From assembly GCA_029071345.1 (NCBI GenBank), contig JAIEAO010000012.1:1-37762 (forward strand): a stretch of DNA of 37,762 nt, in the 5' to 3' direction. The position numbers and the translations under genes are program-made. Positions 14,925 through 22,548 of the stretch are shown one piece after another (position 1 is the first letter of the stretch; every line of letters begins with the position of its first letter). Source of the stretch: Muribaculaceae bacterium (lineage in GTDB: Bacteria > Bacteroidota > Bacteroidia > Bacteroidales > Muribaculaceae). The notes under the pieces were generated by a model, which did not search any database, was not told the DNA's origin, and worked only from the letters and a program-made list of their open reading frames with translations.

Positions 14925-16415
14925 TCAGATAACGGGGGTGAAGGTGAGGCGTGCGAGCACACCTTGCCAAATTGTGTTATACAAATTGCCACTAACTGAG
15001 AAACCTCCCATCATATAGATATAGGGGCAATCCCAGTATATGAAGTCGCCGTCGACCTCTATATTATGGCTACGGGTTTTCCATGCGTCGGAGAAGTTGG
15101 CCTTCTCTCTGCGCTGCACTACGAGGCAATCGCAATCGGTCATGGCCGGAATCACCTCAGGGAGCTGCAGCGATTCGCTGCCTTTGCTCCAGTTCACGCC
15201 GTTGTCGTATGATATGTAGACGAGGGTGTTCTGTTTGCCGTCGCTGAGCGTTCCGCCGATAACCATCCACACCGGATATTCAGTCTGCTTCCAGTCGGAT
15301 GCTGTGTAACGGAAACCATAGTAGGGTATAAGCGATGTGCCTCGGAGATTGGGCACGCCGCCGTCGGCAAGTTTGATCCAGTTGTAGCCGTCGAAGGCCC
15401 ATGTGGCGTCAGAGAGTGAGCCGTCGGCGCACTCGCCTCCTACTAAGAAGCCTACCGGAGATGTGGTCCATTTGTTGGCCAGGATCTCAAAGTTGGAGAA
15501 GCCGGTGATCGGGAATTCGGGGTCTATGGTGCTGACGTTCAGATTTTTCATCGGATACTGGGCGTAAACGTTTACGCCGCCTTCTGTTTTAATGCCGACA
15601 GCCGTGTCGAGGTAGGCGCCTAACATCGCGCTCCATGTCTCGCCGGTTGCAGTCCATGCTAGTCCGTCGGCAGACTCATACATCGCACCGGCTTTGTCGA
15701 GTATGATGAGCGAAGAAGTGGTGGCGCAAAGCGATCGCACGTTAGGAGCGAAGGGGAAGGTGACCGCACGCTTCTGCCACACCTTGCCGTAGATATCCGT
15801 AGAGGTGGAATAGGTGTAGGTGCCGTCTTTCTCTTCTATGAGCGACACCACAGTGCCGTTGAAATTCAGACTCTTCTGGTTCTTGGGGTTGTCAAGGCGC
15901 GAGGGAAGTTTCTCGTTTTCGCGGTTGAACCACATCAGCGAGTCGGATTTCTCTTTGTGAACGTTGACTTTTATGAGATAGTCGCGCGACAGTTCATCGT
16001 TGTCTGTTGAGATTGAGAGCACGACTTTGCCAGTGAAGTCGATAGAATCAGTGGGAGATTCGATATAATCGATTTCGCCGGTGCGTGTCTCGCCATCCTC
16101 CATTTTGATGGTGGCTTTGGTGATGTAGCTGGAATATTTGATATCGGCTACGAGTTTGTCGATTTTAGTGCCCACGGGGAGAGAGTCGGCATTGAAAATC
16201 ACACCGTTTTCAAGGTCGATAGAGAAGAAAACGGAGTCAAGATTTTCCATAACATCGTCGTCGGCGTTAAGGACAAAAGATGTCACCGCCACATTCGAGG
16301 GGGTGAGATATATTTCCGTTTCCTCTTTTTTGCTGTTGCATGAGGCTATCGAAAGTGCTGCGGCAACAGTCAGAAATATGCCGGATGTGCGGCGTAAGGT
16401 ATTGCTAATCTTCAC
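14925..16415 (-). CDS. DUF6242-type lipoprotein
   Basis: Predicted lipoprotein of 496 aa with the lipobox SIASC at residues 22-26 when started at GTG 16415. An ATG at 16451 would give an unusually long positively charged lead. An Ig-like N-terminal half (about residues 30-170) is followed by kelch- or propeller-like repeats over residues about 190-490, with recurring phrases such as SADGLAWTATGETW, DGYNWIKLADGG, YISYDNGVNWSKG and YIYMMGGFSVSGN. The domain pair matches Bacteroidales DUF6242 proteins. As first gene of the DUF6089-uppS-bamA-skp run, it may be a BAM-associated or surface lipoprotein; that is inference. A TAAATTTG hexamer at 16509-16502 (minus) could be its -7 element. Confidence 0.83.
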   Translation of the reverse strand: MKISNTLRRTSGIFLTVAAALSIASCNSKKEETEIYLTPSNVAVTSFVLNADDDVMENLDSVFFSIDLENGVIFNADSLPVGTKIDKLVADIKYSSYITKATIKMEDGETRTGEIDYIESPTDSIDFTGKVVLSISTDNDELSRDYLIKVNVHKEKSDSLMWFNRENEKLPSRLDNPKNQKSLNFNGTVVSLIEEKDGTYTYSTSTDIYGKVWQKRAVTFPFAPNVRSLCATTSSLIILDKAGAMYESADGLAWTATGETWSAMLGAYLDTAVGIKTEGGVNVYAQYPMKNLNVSTIDPEFPITGFSNFEILANKWTTSPVGFLVGGECADGSLSDATWAFDGYNWIKLADGGVPNLRGTSLIPYYGFRYTASDWKQTEYPVWMVIGGTLSDGKQNTLVYISYDNGVNWSKGSESLQLPEVIPAMTDCDCLVVQRREKANFSDAWKTRSHNIEVDGDFIYWDCPYIYMMGGFSVSGNLYNTIWQGVLARLTFTPVI

Positions 16416-16607
16416 GTTATTGCTGTTTGCGTGTAAATTGAAATGAAACATACTGCTATCCCGAGGTGTCACCACGCTGCGGGATAAGGTATTTCAACTT
16501 GCAAATTTAGCATTTCTTGGTGAATTTTACTGCAAAAGTAGCATGGAAATTTTATTTTAAAACTTTTTAATGATATTTTAAAGGATTTTAAGGTTGTCGG
16601 GGAGAAG

Positions 16608-16675
16608 TGATAGATAATAGATGATAGATATTAGATAATAGATAAGTGAGAACTATTAACCATTAATCATTAACC
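16608..16675. repeat. long 7-nt periodic array
   Basis: About ten heptamers in one register while the unit drifts: GATAGAT, AATAGAT, GATAGAT, ATTAGAT, AATAGAT, AAGTGAG, AACTATT, AACCATT, AATCATT. It ends at the ribD stop codon. Confidence 0.8.
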
Positions 16676-17619
16676 AAACGCGGGGCAGCGATGCCGGAGC
16701 CGAGAGTGAGCCCGGCGGTTTCGATGCGCATTTCGTCGTAAAGGTTGGCGTCGAGGAAGCTCCTGAGAATTTTGGCACCCCCTTCTACCATCAGCGATGT
16801 GATGCCGTGGTCTTTATACAGCAGCTGCATATTTTCCATGAGGGGGAGCGCGGGGTCGAGAATAATCGGCTCTCTCTCCATGACCTTAAGACCGGGATGC
16901 AGGCGATCGGATTTGAAAATCACGGGGCGCGGATCGCGTCGGCAGGGCCAGAGACGTACTGTGAGTGAGGGGTTGTCGATGAGCAGCGTATTGGTGCCAA
17001 CAAGGATTGCGTCGGCCAAAGCGCGCTCGCGGTGCATTTCTACGAGTTTTTCGGGCGATGACAGCGGGGTGCGGACGCCGTTGGCGCAATCAGAATTCGA
17101 AGAATCTAAAGCGGCGATGAAGCCGTCGGCACTCTGGGCCCATTTCAACTGGATGTAGGGGCGTTTCTTCTCATGGGCTGTGATGAAACGGCGGTTAAGT
17201 TCGCGGCATTCATTTTCAAGCACCCCGACTTCCACCTCGATGCCGGCTTGGCGGAGCATATTGATGCCGCGCCCTTGAACTTCCTTGAAAGGATCTTTCA
17301 TCCCGATCACAACGCGCTTAAACCGTTTTTCAATCAGGAGCTTGCTGCATGGCGGAGTCTTCCCGTAATGCGAACAGGGTTCGAGAGTGACGTAGATTGT
17401 GGATTGCGGCAATAGATGCTCGTCTTCCTGTCTGACGGAATTGACGGCGTTGACCTCGGCGTGCGGTCCGCCGTAGAGTGCGTGCCATCCCTCGCCGATG
17501 ATTTTCCCTTCAGGCGCGACTATGACCGCGCCCACCATGGGGTTGGGCGATACGAACCCGGCACCGTTGCGGGCAAGCTGCAACGCCCGCTTCATATATT
17601 TAATGTCTGTGGTCTTCAT
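16663..17619 (-). CDS. ribD: bifunctional riboflavin biosynthesis protein RibD
   Basis: Catalyses the deamination and the NADPH-dependent reduction that follow the GTP cyclohydrolase II step of riboflavin synthesis. The N-terminal deaminase domain has the zinc site HAE (residues 53-55), PC (82) and TPPC (91). The C-terminal reductase part begins about residue 150 (PYIQLKWAQSADGFIA) and includes DAILVGTNTLLIDNPSLTVR and SLMVEGGAKILRSFL. At 318 aa it is shorter than many homologues (about 350-370), mostly in the reductase domain, but key blocks remain. The DUF4421 gene lies 11 bp upstream, so the two are probably co-transcribed. No FMN riboswitch was recognised. Confidence 0.95.
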   Translation of the reverse strand: MKTTDIKYMKRALQLARNGAGFVSPNPMVGAVIVAPEGKIIGEGWHALYGGPHAEVNAVNSVRQEDEHLLPQSTIYVTLEPCSHYGKTPPCSKLLIEKRFKRVVIGMKDPFKEVQGRGINMLRQAGIEVEVGVLENECRELNRRFITAHEKKRPYIQLKWAQSADGFIAALDSSNSDCANGVRTPLSSPEKLVEMHRERALADAILVGTNTLLIDNPSLTVRLWPCRRDPRPVIFKSDRLHPGLKVMEREPIILDPALPLMENMQLLYKDHGITSLMVEGGAKILRSFLDANLYDEMRIETAGLTLGSGIAAPRLVND

Positions 17620-17630
17620 AATGACGATGT

Positions 17631-18743
17631 TTAGAATCTCACGCCGACACTGAGCTGCGCATTCTCCACGGATGAAATAAATGAGTAACTGCCTGACCTA
17701 TACCAATTGCCATCCAGCTTACCCACCGCGCAGACGAAGAAGTCGCCGAGGTTGTAAGTAAGTGATGCCTGCCCCTTGATAGTTAAGGCTAAGAGTTTGT
17801 TGCTCTCCTCCACGGAGTCTTCATAGGTGTGAGTGTAGCCCACGCCGGGGAAAGCCGAGATGTTGAAGAGGAGATGCGGGTTAAGCACCCAGTTGTAGCT
17901 GTAACCGCCCATCAGACAGTAGGAGTTGTAATGAAAACGGTAGTTTTCCGGCGGTTTGTTGAGGTATGGCTTCAACTCTTCGGGGATTTTGTTGAGGTCC
18001 ATGTTGATATCGGTGTTGTTGTAGTTGAAACCGATGATAGCTGATCCTGCACTCTTTTTCTGGAATTTCGAGAAATTATAGGCGGCGCCCATAGCGAATT
18101 TACGGTTGTTGAAGAAAAAATAACCGTTTATGCCTATGGTTTTCTGGGTTGTTCCCGCGAATGGTTTCTTGATTAGATGCCCGTGGTTGTAATTGCCGAA
18201 TGTGCGGATATAAGTCTCGCCGGTGTTCTCCCAATAGTGTCCTTCGATATTAAATCGGGCGCAGTTGAAGTTAAATTCCAGTTTCTTATGGTTTGATGGC
18301 CGGTTGCCGATCACGTTGCTCATGTCTAAGGAATATCCGATGCTCACCGCCATATATTGCAGATATGCACCTAAGTTGCAATACGGGTCGCTCATTACGC
18401 GGATCGGCATATCGCGGCTTATATTGAGGTAGTAAGAATCCACCCAGTTGTCGGATAGAATGCGGGCTTTCCATCTTCGCCCGGTGCCGACGACGTATGT
18501 GGTGTCGTAAGAATTGAAAGTGCGGTCGGCCCAGTTGTACACGTCTACACAGAAACCCAGAAACGGAGGGTATTCCACGGTAGTGTCCGCCATATTCAGT
18601 TCCCTTTTTTTGAAGAGGTGCCACCAGTTGCGGTCGTTATCCGCCGCAGTATTGTCCGAGCCGGATACAGTGCGGGCCGCTCCGATGCTTACCGGAGCGA
18701 GCAGGAATGTTATTATAAGCAGTGTAAGAAGCCTGGTTTTCAT
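17631..18743 (-). CDS. DUF4421-family outer-membrane protein
   Basis: Exported 370-aa protein with signal peptide MKTRLLTLLIITFLLAPVSIGA. The mature part has many aromatic, alternating strands and ends in LSVGVRF, as outer-membrane barrels do. The conserved-looking block YVVGTGRRWKARILSDNW and the overall plan fit DUF4421, a family I know only from Bacteroidota and without assigned function. The C-terminal half contains NYNNTDINMDLNKIPEELKPYL, probably a surface loop. It sits between mltG (58 bp upstream) and ribD (11 bp downstream), both on the same strand. Confidence 0.82.
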   Translation of the reverse strand: MKTRLLTLLIITFLLAPVSIGAARTVSGSDNTAADNDRNWWHLFKKRELNMADTTVEYPPFLGFCVDVYNWADRTFNSYDTTYVVGTGRRWKARILSDNWVDSYYLNISRDMPIRVMSDPYCNLGAYLQYMAVSIGYSLDMSNVIGNRPSNHKKLEFNFNCARFNIEGHYWENTGETYIRTFGNYNHGHLIKKPFAGTTQKTIGINGYFFFNNRKFAMGAAYNFSKFQKKSAGSAIIGFNYNNTDINMDLNKIPEELKPYLNKPPENYRFHYNSYCLMGGYSYNWVLNPHLLFNISAFPGVGYTHTYEDSVEESNKLLALTIKGQASLTYNLGDFFVCAVGKLDGNWYRSGSYSFISSVENAQLSVGVRF

Positions 18744-18801
18744 AAGGCCGGCAATATGAATATGCTGTTTATAGGGATAATGCTTAAAGTGGGTGATATG
18801 T

Positions 18802-19851
18802 TCATTTTATCCCCCGCTTGTCGAGGGCTTGACGGTAACGTCTGGCATTTTGGGAATGCTCGGCGAAAGTGACGGCGAAATTATGAGTGCCGGAAAAATC
18901 CTCTTTAGCGCACATGTACAGGTAATCGTTAGGAGGGGAAGAGAGGAATGAATCGAGAGTGGCGCGCGAAGTGGTGCGTATCGGACCCGGGGGGAGTCCG
19001 GTGTGCAGATATGTGTTGTAAGGAGAGTTGACTTTGAGATGCTCACCCTTTACGCGACGTATCGTGAAATCGTTGAGCGCGAATCTTACGGTCGGGTCAG
19101 ACTGCAGTCGCATATTCTTTTTCAGCCGGTTGAGGTATAATCGCGCGATAGTGCCTTTCTCGGTCGTGGCGTTGCTCTCTTCATCGGCTATTGAGGCAAG
19201 AATCATGGCATCGGCGGGTGTGATTCCCATCTCTGCCGCCTTGCGGCTGTTGTCGCCCTGATACCAGTAGTCCATATAGTTACGCCCGATTTTGTTTATC
19301 AGTTCTTCGGGCGATGCGCTCCAGTAAACCTCGTAAGTGTCGTCCATGAAAAGTGCCATAGCCTGAGGCGGTGTGAGGCCATACTGACGAAGATTCTCAG
19401 AGTCGGCGAGGTATCTTTTGAGAGAGTCGGCCGAGAAGTCGAGTTTTGACGCGATACGGTTGCAAAGGAGGTCGAGGCTTCGGAAACCGTTGATTGTCAG
19501 TCGTACCGGTGTTTGTCCGCCATAGGCGATGCGGCGCATGGTGCCGAAAGCGTTTGTGCCCTCTTCGATGGTGTAAAGGCCATGGCGTTTACTGAAATCC
19601 ACCTTTTTCATCGAGGCAAGACGCATTACGTGCGAGGCGTATTTCTTGCCGTAATATTTTGTGAGGGTGTCGGCCACATTCTGTTCTGTCGCATTCGCGG
19701 GGATGCGTATGGTAGCCTCACTGTGAGTGTGAGAGAAGACGTAAGGGTAAAGCACGATAAGACCTATCGCTATAAACAACGTCAACCCCAGAAGGATGTA
19801 GAGCATCTTTCCGGGGAAACGTTTTTGTGTCTGTTTCTTTTTTATCGCCAC
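18802..19851 (-). CDS. mltG: endolytic murein transglycosylase MltG
   Basis: Cuts nascent glycan strands at the inner membrane and sets strand length. It has 349 aa: short basic cytoplasmic tail, one membrane anchor (about residues 16-36, LYILLGLTLFIAIGLIVLY), a LysM-like region, then the YceG catalytic domain. The block ILASIADEESNATTEKG contains the expected catalytic glutamate (residue 224 or 225), followed by RLQSDPTVRFAL, NSPYNTYLHTGLPPGPI and the C-terminal FSGTHNFAVTFAEHSQNARRY. It starts at GTG 19851, with a full-consensus promoter just upstream. It may head a unit with the DUF4421 gene and ribD. Confidence 0.95.
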   Translation of the reverse strand: MAIKKKQTQKRFPGKMLYILLGLTLFIAIGLIVLYPYVFSHTHSEATIRIPANATEQNVADTLTKYYGKKYASHVMRLASMKKVDFSKRHGLYTIEEGTNAFGTMRRIAYGGQTPVRLTINGFRSLDLLCNRIASKLDFSADSLKRYLADSENLRQYGLTPPQAMALFMDDTYEVYWSASPEELINKIGRNYMDYWYQGDNSRKAAEMGITPADAMILASIADEESNATTEKGTIARLYLNRLKKNMRLQSDPTVRFALNDFTIRRVKGEHLKVNSPYNTYLHTGLPPGPIRTTSRATLDSFLSSPPNDYLYMCAKEDFSGTHNFAVTFAEHSQNARRYRQALDKRGIK

Positions 19852-19891
19852 TTGTTACGGGTTAATTTTTGACCAAAATCTAAATCGGGGT

Positions 19892-19923
19892 CAAAATTAA
19901 TACATATTTGGAGCGGTGTCAAG
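19892..19923 (-). promoter_or_regulatory. promoter of mltG
   Basis: Minus strand CTTG (19923-19920), 20 nt, TAATTTTG (19899-19892). Its transcript would start about 35 nt before the GTG start of mltG, in the gap after hpf. Confidence 0.7.
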
Positions 19924-19936
19924 AAATTTTAAAGAA

Positions 19937-20227
19937 TTATTTCTCTTTGATTTTTTCGAGTGCGGGTTCGAGAGCTCGCAGACACAGGTCTACTGCTTCT
20001 TCGAATGTGTCGGCAGTCTTTGAGGCAAAGAGGTCGGGATTCTGCGGAACGATAATCTTCACCTGCGCCTCCTTGTTCATGGCTGTCTCCGGTTTCACTA
20101 CTTTTAAAGTCACTTCGGCCTCGGTCATAGCCTCGTAGCGGCGGGCGAGTTTATCTATCTTTTTATTTATAAATGATGTGAGTTTCTCAGTTGCGTCGAA
20201 GTGGATCGCTTTGATAGTTGCTTCCAT
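19937..20227 (-). CDS. hpf: ribosome hibernation-promoting factor (short HPF/RaiA type)
   Basis: A 96-aa ribosome-binding protein that silences idle ribosomes under starvation. The sequence shows the family fold: MEATIKAIHFDATEKLTSFINKKIDKLARR, the strand VTLKVVKPET, then the basic-acidic end DTFEEAVDLCLRALEPALEKIK (quoted in parts). It lacks the C-terminal dimerisation domain of long HPFs. It lies downstream of xerC with a 161-bp gap. In several Bacteroides genomes this pair precedes tuf and the secE-rplK cluster; here mltG follows instead, which suggests a local rearrangement. Confidence 0.93.
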   Translation of the reverse strand: MEATIKAIHFDATEKLTSFINKKIDKLARRYEAMTEAEVTLKVVKPETAMNKEAQVKIIVPQNPDLFASKTADTFEEAVDLCLRALEPALEKIKEK

Positions 20228-20388
20228 AATAATAGGGTTTAAAGTTAATAATGCGTTGAGACATCTTTGAGCCTTCTACGCATCCGCAAGAGAGAGACCG
20301 GATGCCGGATGATTTTGTCTCTTTATCCTATTAACAATAAAATCGCGAATTAGGTTTTAGACCTGCTGCCATAGATGATGAAGAAAGG

Positions 20389-21282
20389 CTATTTCTTCTC
20401 GTCTCTCGATCGTGGATGAGCTGAGGAATATGCCTTTTTCAGCTCGGCGAAAGAGAGATGAGTGTAGATCTGCGTGGTTGATAGCGACGCGTGGCCGAGA
20501 AATTCCTTGACCGTATCGAGCGAAGCGCCGTTGTTGAGCATGGAGGTGGCGAATGTGTGACGCAGGATATGAGGGCTTTTGCGTTGTGCGGACGAGGCGG
20601 AGAGTGCATCACGCACAATTCCATATATGGCGGTGCGGCTCAACGCGCCGTCTCTTCCGGCTATCAGCGGCTTGGGGGAGGGGAGGTCGGGAAAATGGCT
20701 GTCGCGAACGGTCTGCCACGTTCTTATTTCCTTTAAAAGTTGTTCGGGTAACGGCACGGTGCGCTCTTTTGAGCGTTTACCGAACACTTTGACTTCGCGC
20801 AGGGAGAAGTCTATGTCGGCGTCGGTGATGGTCCGCAGTTCTTCCCGTCTCAAACCTGTGGAATAGAGCAGCAGCATCACTATGTGCTGACGGAAAGATC
20901 GGAAATCGGCGGGATTATAGCTTGTCACAATCTCCTCGATCTCATTCTCCTTTACGAATTCAGGAAGGTGTTTGGGGGCTTTGGCGAGTACGATGTCGCT
21001 TGCCGGATTTGAGGTTATCGCTCCCCGTTTGAGCAGAAAACGGAAAAATGCACGCAGACTCTGGGTTTTACGCCGCAGGGTGAGTGCTGAATCTTCGGCG
21101 GCAATAGAGGTGAGCCACGCCCGGATGTCGGCGGTGGTGACGCTTGCAGGTCTGAACGCAGCCGGGTCTCCATCGGGCATAAGCCAGCGGACAAACTGCT
21201 CGATGTCACGGCAGTATGCCTCAACCGTATGTGGGCTGCGGTTCAGCTCATACCTCAGATATTTGGAAAATTCAGTTTTCAC
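20389..21282 (-). CDS. tyrosine recombinase XerC-like
   Basis: Site-specific recombinase likely acting at dif to resolve chromosome dimers. The 297 aa include an N-terminal SAM-like core-binding domain (residues 1-85; RSPHTVEAYCRDIEQFVRWL is typical) and a catalytic domain with all key residues: Arg145 (GLRREEL), Lys in FGKRSKER, HILRH (His238, Arg241), His264 (LGHAS) and the nucleophile Tyr273 (TQIYTH). I chose GTG 21282 (KTEFSKYL) as start; a further in-frame GTG at 21315 would add 11 residues lying close to a repeat. It follows rpsU, a common Bacteroidetes arrangement that supports a housekeeping Xer rather than an integron or transposon integrase. Confidence 0.93.
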   Translation of the reverse strand: MKTEFSKYLRYELNRSPHTVEAYCRDIEQFVRWLMPDGDPAAFRPASVTTADIRAWLTSIAAEDSALTLRRKTQSLRAFFRFLLKRGAITSNPASDIVLAKAPKHLPEFVKENEIEEIVTSYNPADFRSFRQHIVMLLLYSTGLRREELRTITDADIDFSLREVKVFGKRSKERTVPLPEQLLKEIRTWQTVRDSHFPDLPSPKPLIAGRDGALSRTAIYGIVRDALSASSAQRKSPHILRHTFATSMLNNGASLDTVKEFLGHASLSTTQIYTHLSFAELKKAYSSAHPRSRDEKK

Positions 21283-21332
21283 CTCTCTTTGTCTCAGCGT
21301 GCTTTCCGCAGCCACGGAGTGTCTGCATTACA

Positions 21333-21358
21333 GCGGTTGCGGCATCCCGCGACCCTAT
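21333..21358 (-). repeat. degenerate REP-like palindrome
   Basis: Minus strand ATAGGGTCGCGGGATGCCGC then AACCGC: the GTAG head has become ATAG and two stem pairs are lost. It is 51 bp upstream of the chosen xerC start. Confidence 0.5.
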
Positions 21359-21381
21359 TCCCCGCTATCCTTATCTCTTAT

Positions 21382-21430
21382 TTCTTCTCACTTCTTACTT
21401 CTTACTTCTTACTTCTCACTTCTCACTAAT
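21382..21430. repeat. 7-nt periodic array (CTTCTTA/CTTCTCA)
   Basis: Six or seven heptamers: CTTCTCA, CTTCTTA three times, CTTCTCA twice, CTAATAA. Confidence 0.8.
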
Positions 21431-21443
21431 AAATACGACACAA

Positions 21444-21481
21444 CAATTCAGCGCAGGCTCCGACGGGCTTACGCTGAATTG
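21444..21481 (-). terminator. hairpin downstream of rpsU
   Basis: Arms CAATTCAGCG and CGCTGAATTG pair perfectly over 10 bp around an 18-nt loop, 28 bp past the rpsU stop. Without a T-run it is only a probable terminator. Confidence 0.5.
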
Positions 21482-21508
21482 TGGTATACGTGGTGAAAAA
21501 GCGGTTTC

Positions 21509-21700
21509 TTACTGCTCAGCCTGACGAAGAGCCTGAACGTAAACTGCCTTCATCATCTTCTTGCGGTTTACTACAGAAGGTTTCTCAAAAGCCTGACGTG
21601 AACGGAGCTCTTTTACGATGCCGGTTCTTTCAAATTTACGTTTGAACTTCTTGAGTGCTTTCTCGATGTTTTCGCCTTCTTTTACGGGTACGATAATCAT
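21509..21700 (-). CDS. rpsU: 30S ribosomal protein bS21
   Basis: Small basic protein of the 30S platform near the anti-Shine-Dalgarno region of 16S rRNA. It has 63 aa starting MIIVPVKEGENIEKALKKFK, followed by RKFERTGIVKELRSRQ and RKKMMKAVYVQALRQ. The ATG at 21700 gives the normal length. A full-consensus promoter lies about 90 nt upstream, leaving an 80-nt leader that contains a short GC hairpin (near CTTCCGGAGG). xerC and hpf follow on the same strand. Confidence 0.96.
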   Translation of the reverse strand: MIIVPVKEGENIEKALKKFKRKFERTGIVKELRSRQAFEKPSVVNRKKMMKAVYVQALRQAEQ

Positions 21701-21786
21701 GTTTTTGTCTTGTTTATTTTTATTTCTAATTAATTTTAGCTTTCCTCCGGAAGGCAACATGCAGGCCCCGGCGGTATAAAGCGATG

Positions 21787-21817
21787 CAAAATTATATACT
21801 TTTCCAAACATGACAAA
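21787..21817 (-). promoter_or_regulatory. promoter of rpsU
   Basis: Minus strand TTTG (21817-21814), 19 nt, TAATTTTG (21794-21787) followed by C: full consensus. Confidence 0.85.
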
Positions 21818-21881
21818 ATTTTTTAGCAAAAAATCAGCTAAAATTTATCATATTTGGGGTTGCAGTGGTGTTAAATGGAGT

Positions 21882-22442
21882 TTATTCGGGTATTTCGGAG
21901 AGTGCAGCCTTGTCTTCGGCTGCCGCTTCCTCGTCATACCATTTGGAATACATCAGGTAATTCTTGGCGATACCGACGTTCATCTCCTTGGCTTTCTCCG
22001 GCTCCACCATCTTTACGAATTTGGCGGGAGCGCCGGCCCACATCTCATGAGGTCCGATCTTTGTGCGGCTGAGCACTACGGAGCCGGCGGCTACGAGCGC
22101 GCCTTCGCCGACAACTGCGTCGTCCATCACTACGGAACCCATGCCGATCAGTGCGTAGTCGCATATCTTTGCGCCGTGGATCACCACATTGTGGCCGATC
22201 GAAACGTCGTTGCCGATTTCGATGGTCGATTTCTGATAAAGTGTGTGCAGCACGCTGCCGTCCTGGATGTTGACGCGGTCGCCGATGCGGATAGAGTTGA
22301 CATCGCCGCGGAGCACGGTGCTGTACCAGATGCTGCATTCGTTGCCGATCACTACGTCGCCGATTATTACGGCGTTTTCGGCAAGGAAGCAGTCTTTGCC
22401 GATTTCAGGGTAAAAGCCCCTGACTGGTCTGATTAAAGCCAT
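21882..22442 (-). CDS. gamma-carbonic-anhydrase-like hexapeptide-repeat protein
   Basis: A left-handed beta-helix protein of 186 aa. The hexapeptide turns (for example GDVVIGNECSIWYSTVLRGD, IRIGDRVNIQDGSVLHT, IEIGNDVSIGHNVVIHG) match gamma-class carbonic anhydrases, and three histidines stand where the zinc ligands are expected (His66, His84, His89). It therefore may hydrate CO2, although many homologues (YrdA, PaaY types) have weak or no such activity. The C-terminal helix (about residues 145-186) ends in an acidic run. It starts at ATG 22442, with heptamer repeats filling the gap to the aminopeptidase gene upstream. Confidence 0.9.
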   Translation of the reverse strand: MALIRPVRGFYPEIGKDCFLAENAVIIGDVVIGNECSIWYSTVLRGDVNSIRIGDRVNIQDGSVLHTLYQKSTIEIGNDVSIGHNVVIHGAKICDYALIGMGSVVMDDAVVGEGALVAAGSVVLSRTKIGPHEMWAGAPAKFVKMVEPEKAKEMNVGIAKNYLMYSKWYDEEAAAEDKAALSEIPE

Positions 22443-22452
22443 TGTTTTTAAG

Positions 22453-22483
22453 GTGTTAGGTGTTAGGCTTTAGGCATTAGTTA
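22453..22483. repeat. 7-nt periodic array (TTAGGNN)
   Basis: Units TTAGGTG, TTAGGCT, TTAGGCA, TTAGTTA. A short complementary-word array (CTAAAAC, CTAATGC) lies at about 22530-22545, so the two can pair across the gap. Confidence 0.65.
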
Positions 22484-22548
22484 ATACTGAAAGCCTAACA
22501 CTTTATCTTTTAATTATTTTCTTCTTATCTAAAACCTAATGCCTACGA

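Noticed and set aside
20389-21282. Phage or transposon integrase for the tyrosine recombinase
   Set aside because: It sits in the rpsU-xerC-hpf housekeeping context with Xer-like length and no mobile-element genes nearby.
21701-21829. N-terminal extension of bS21
   Set aside because: It reads through the rpsU promoter and leader. The family length of about 63 aa fits the ATG at 21700.
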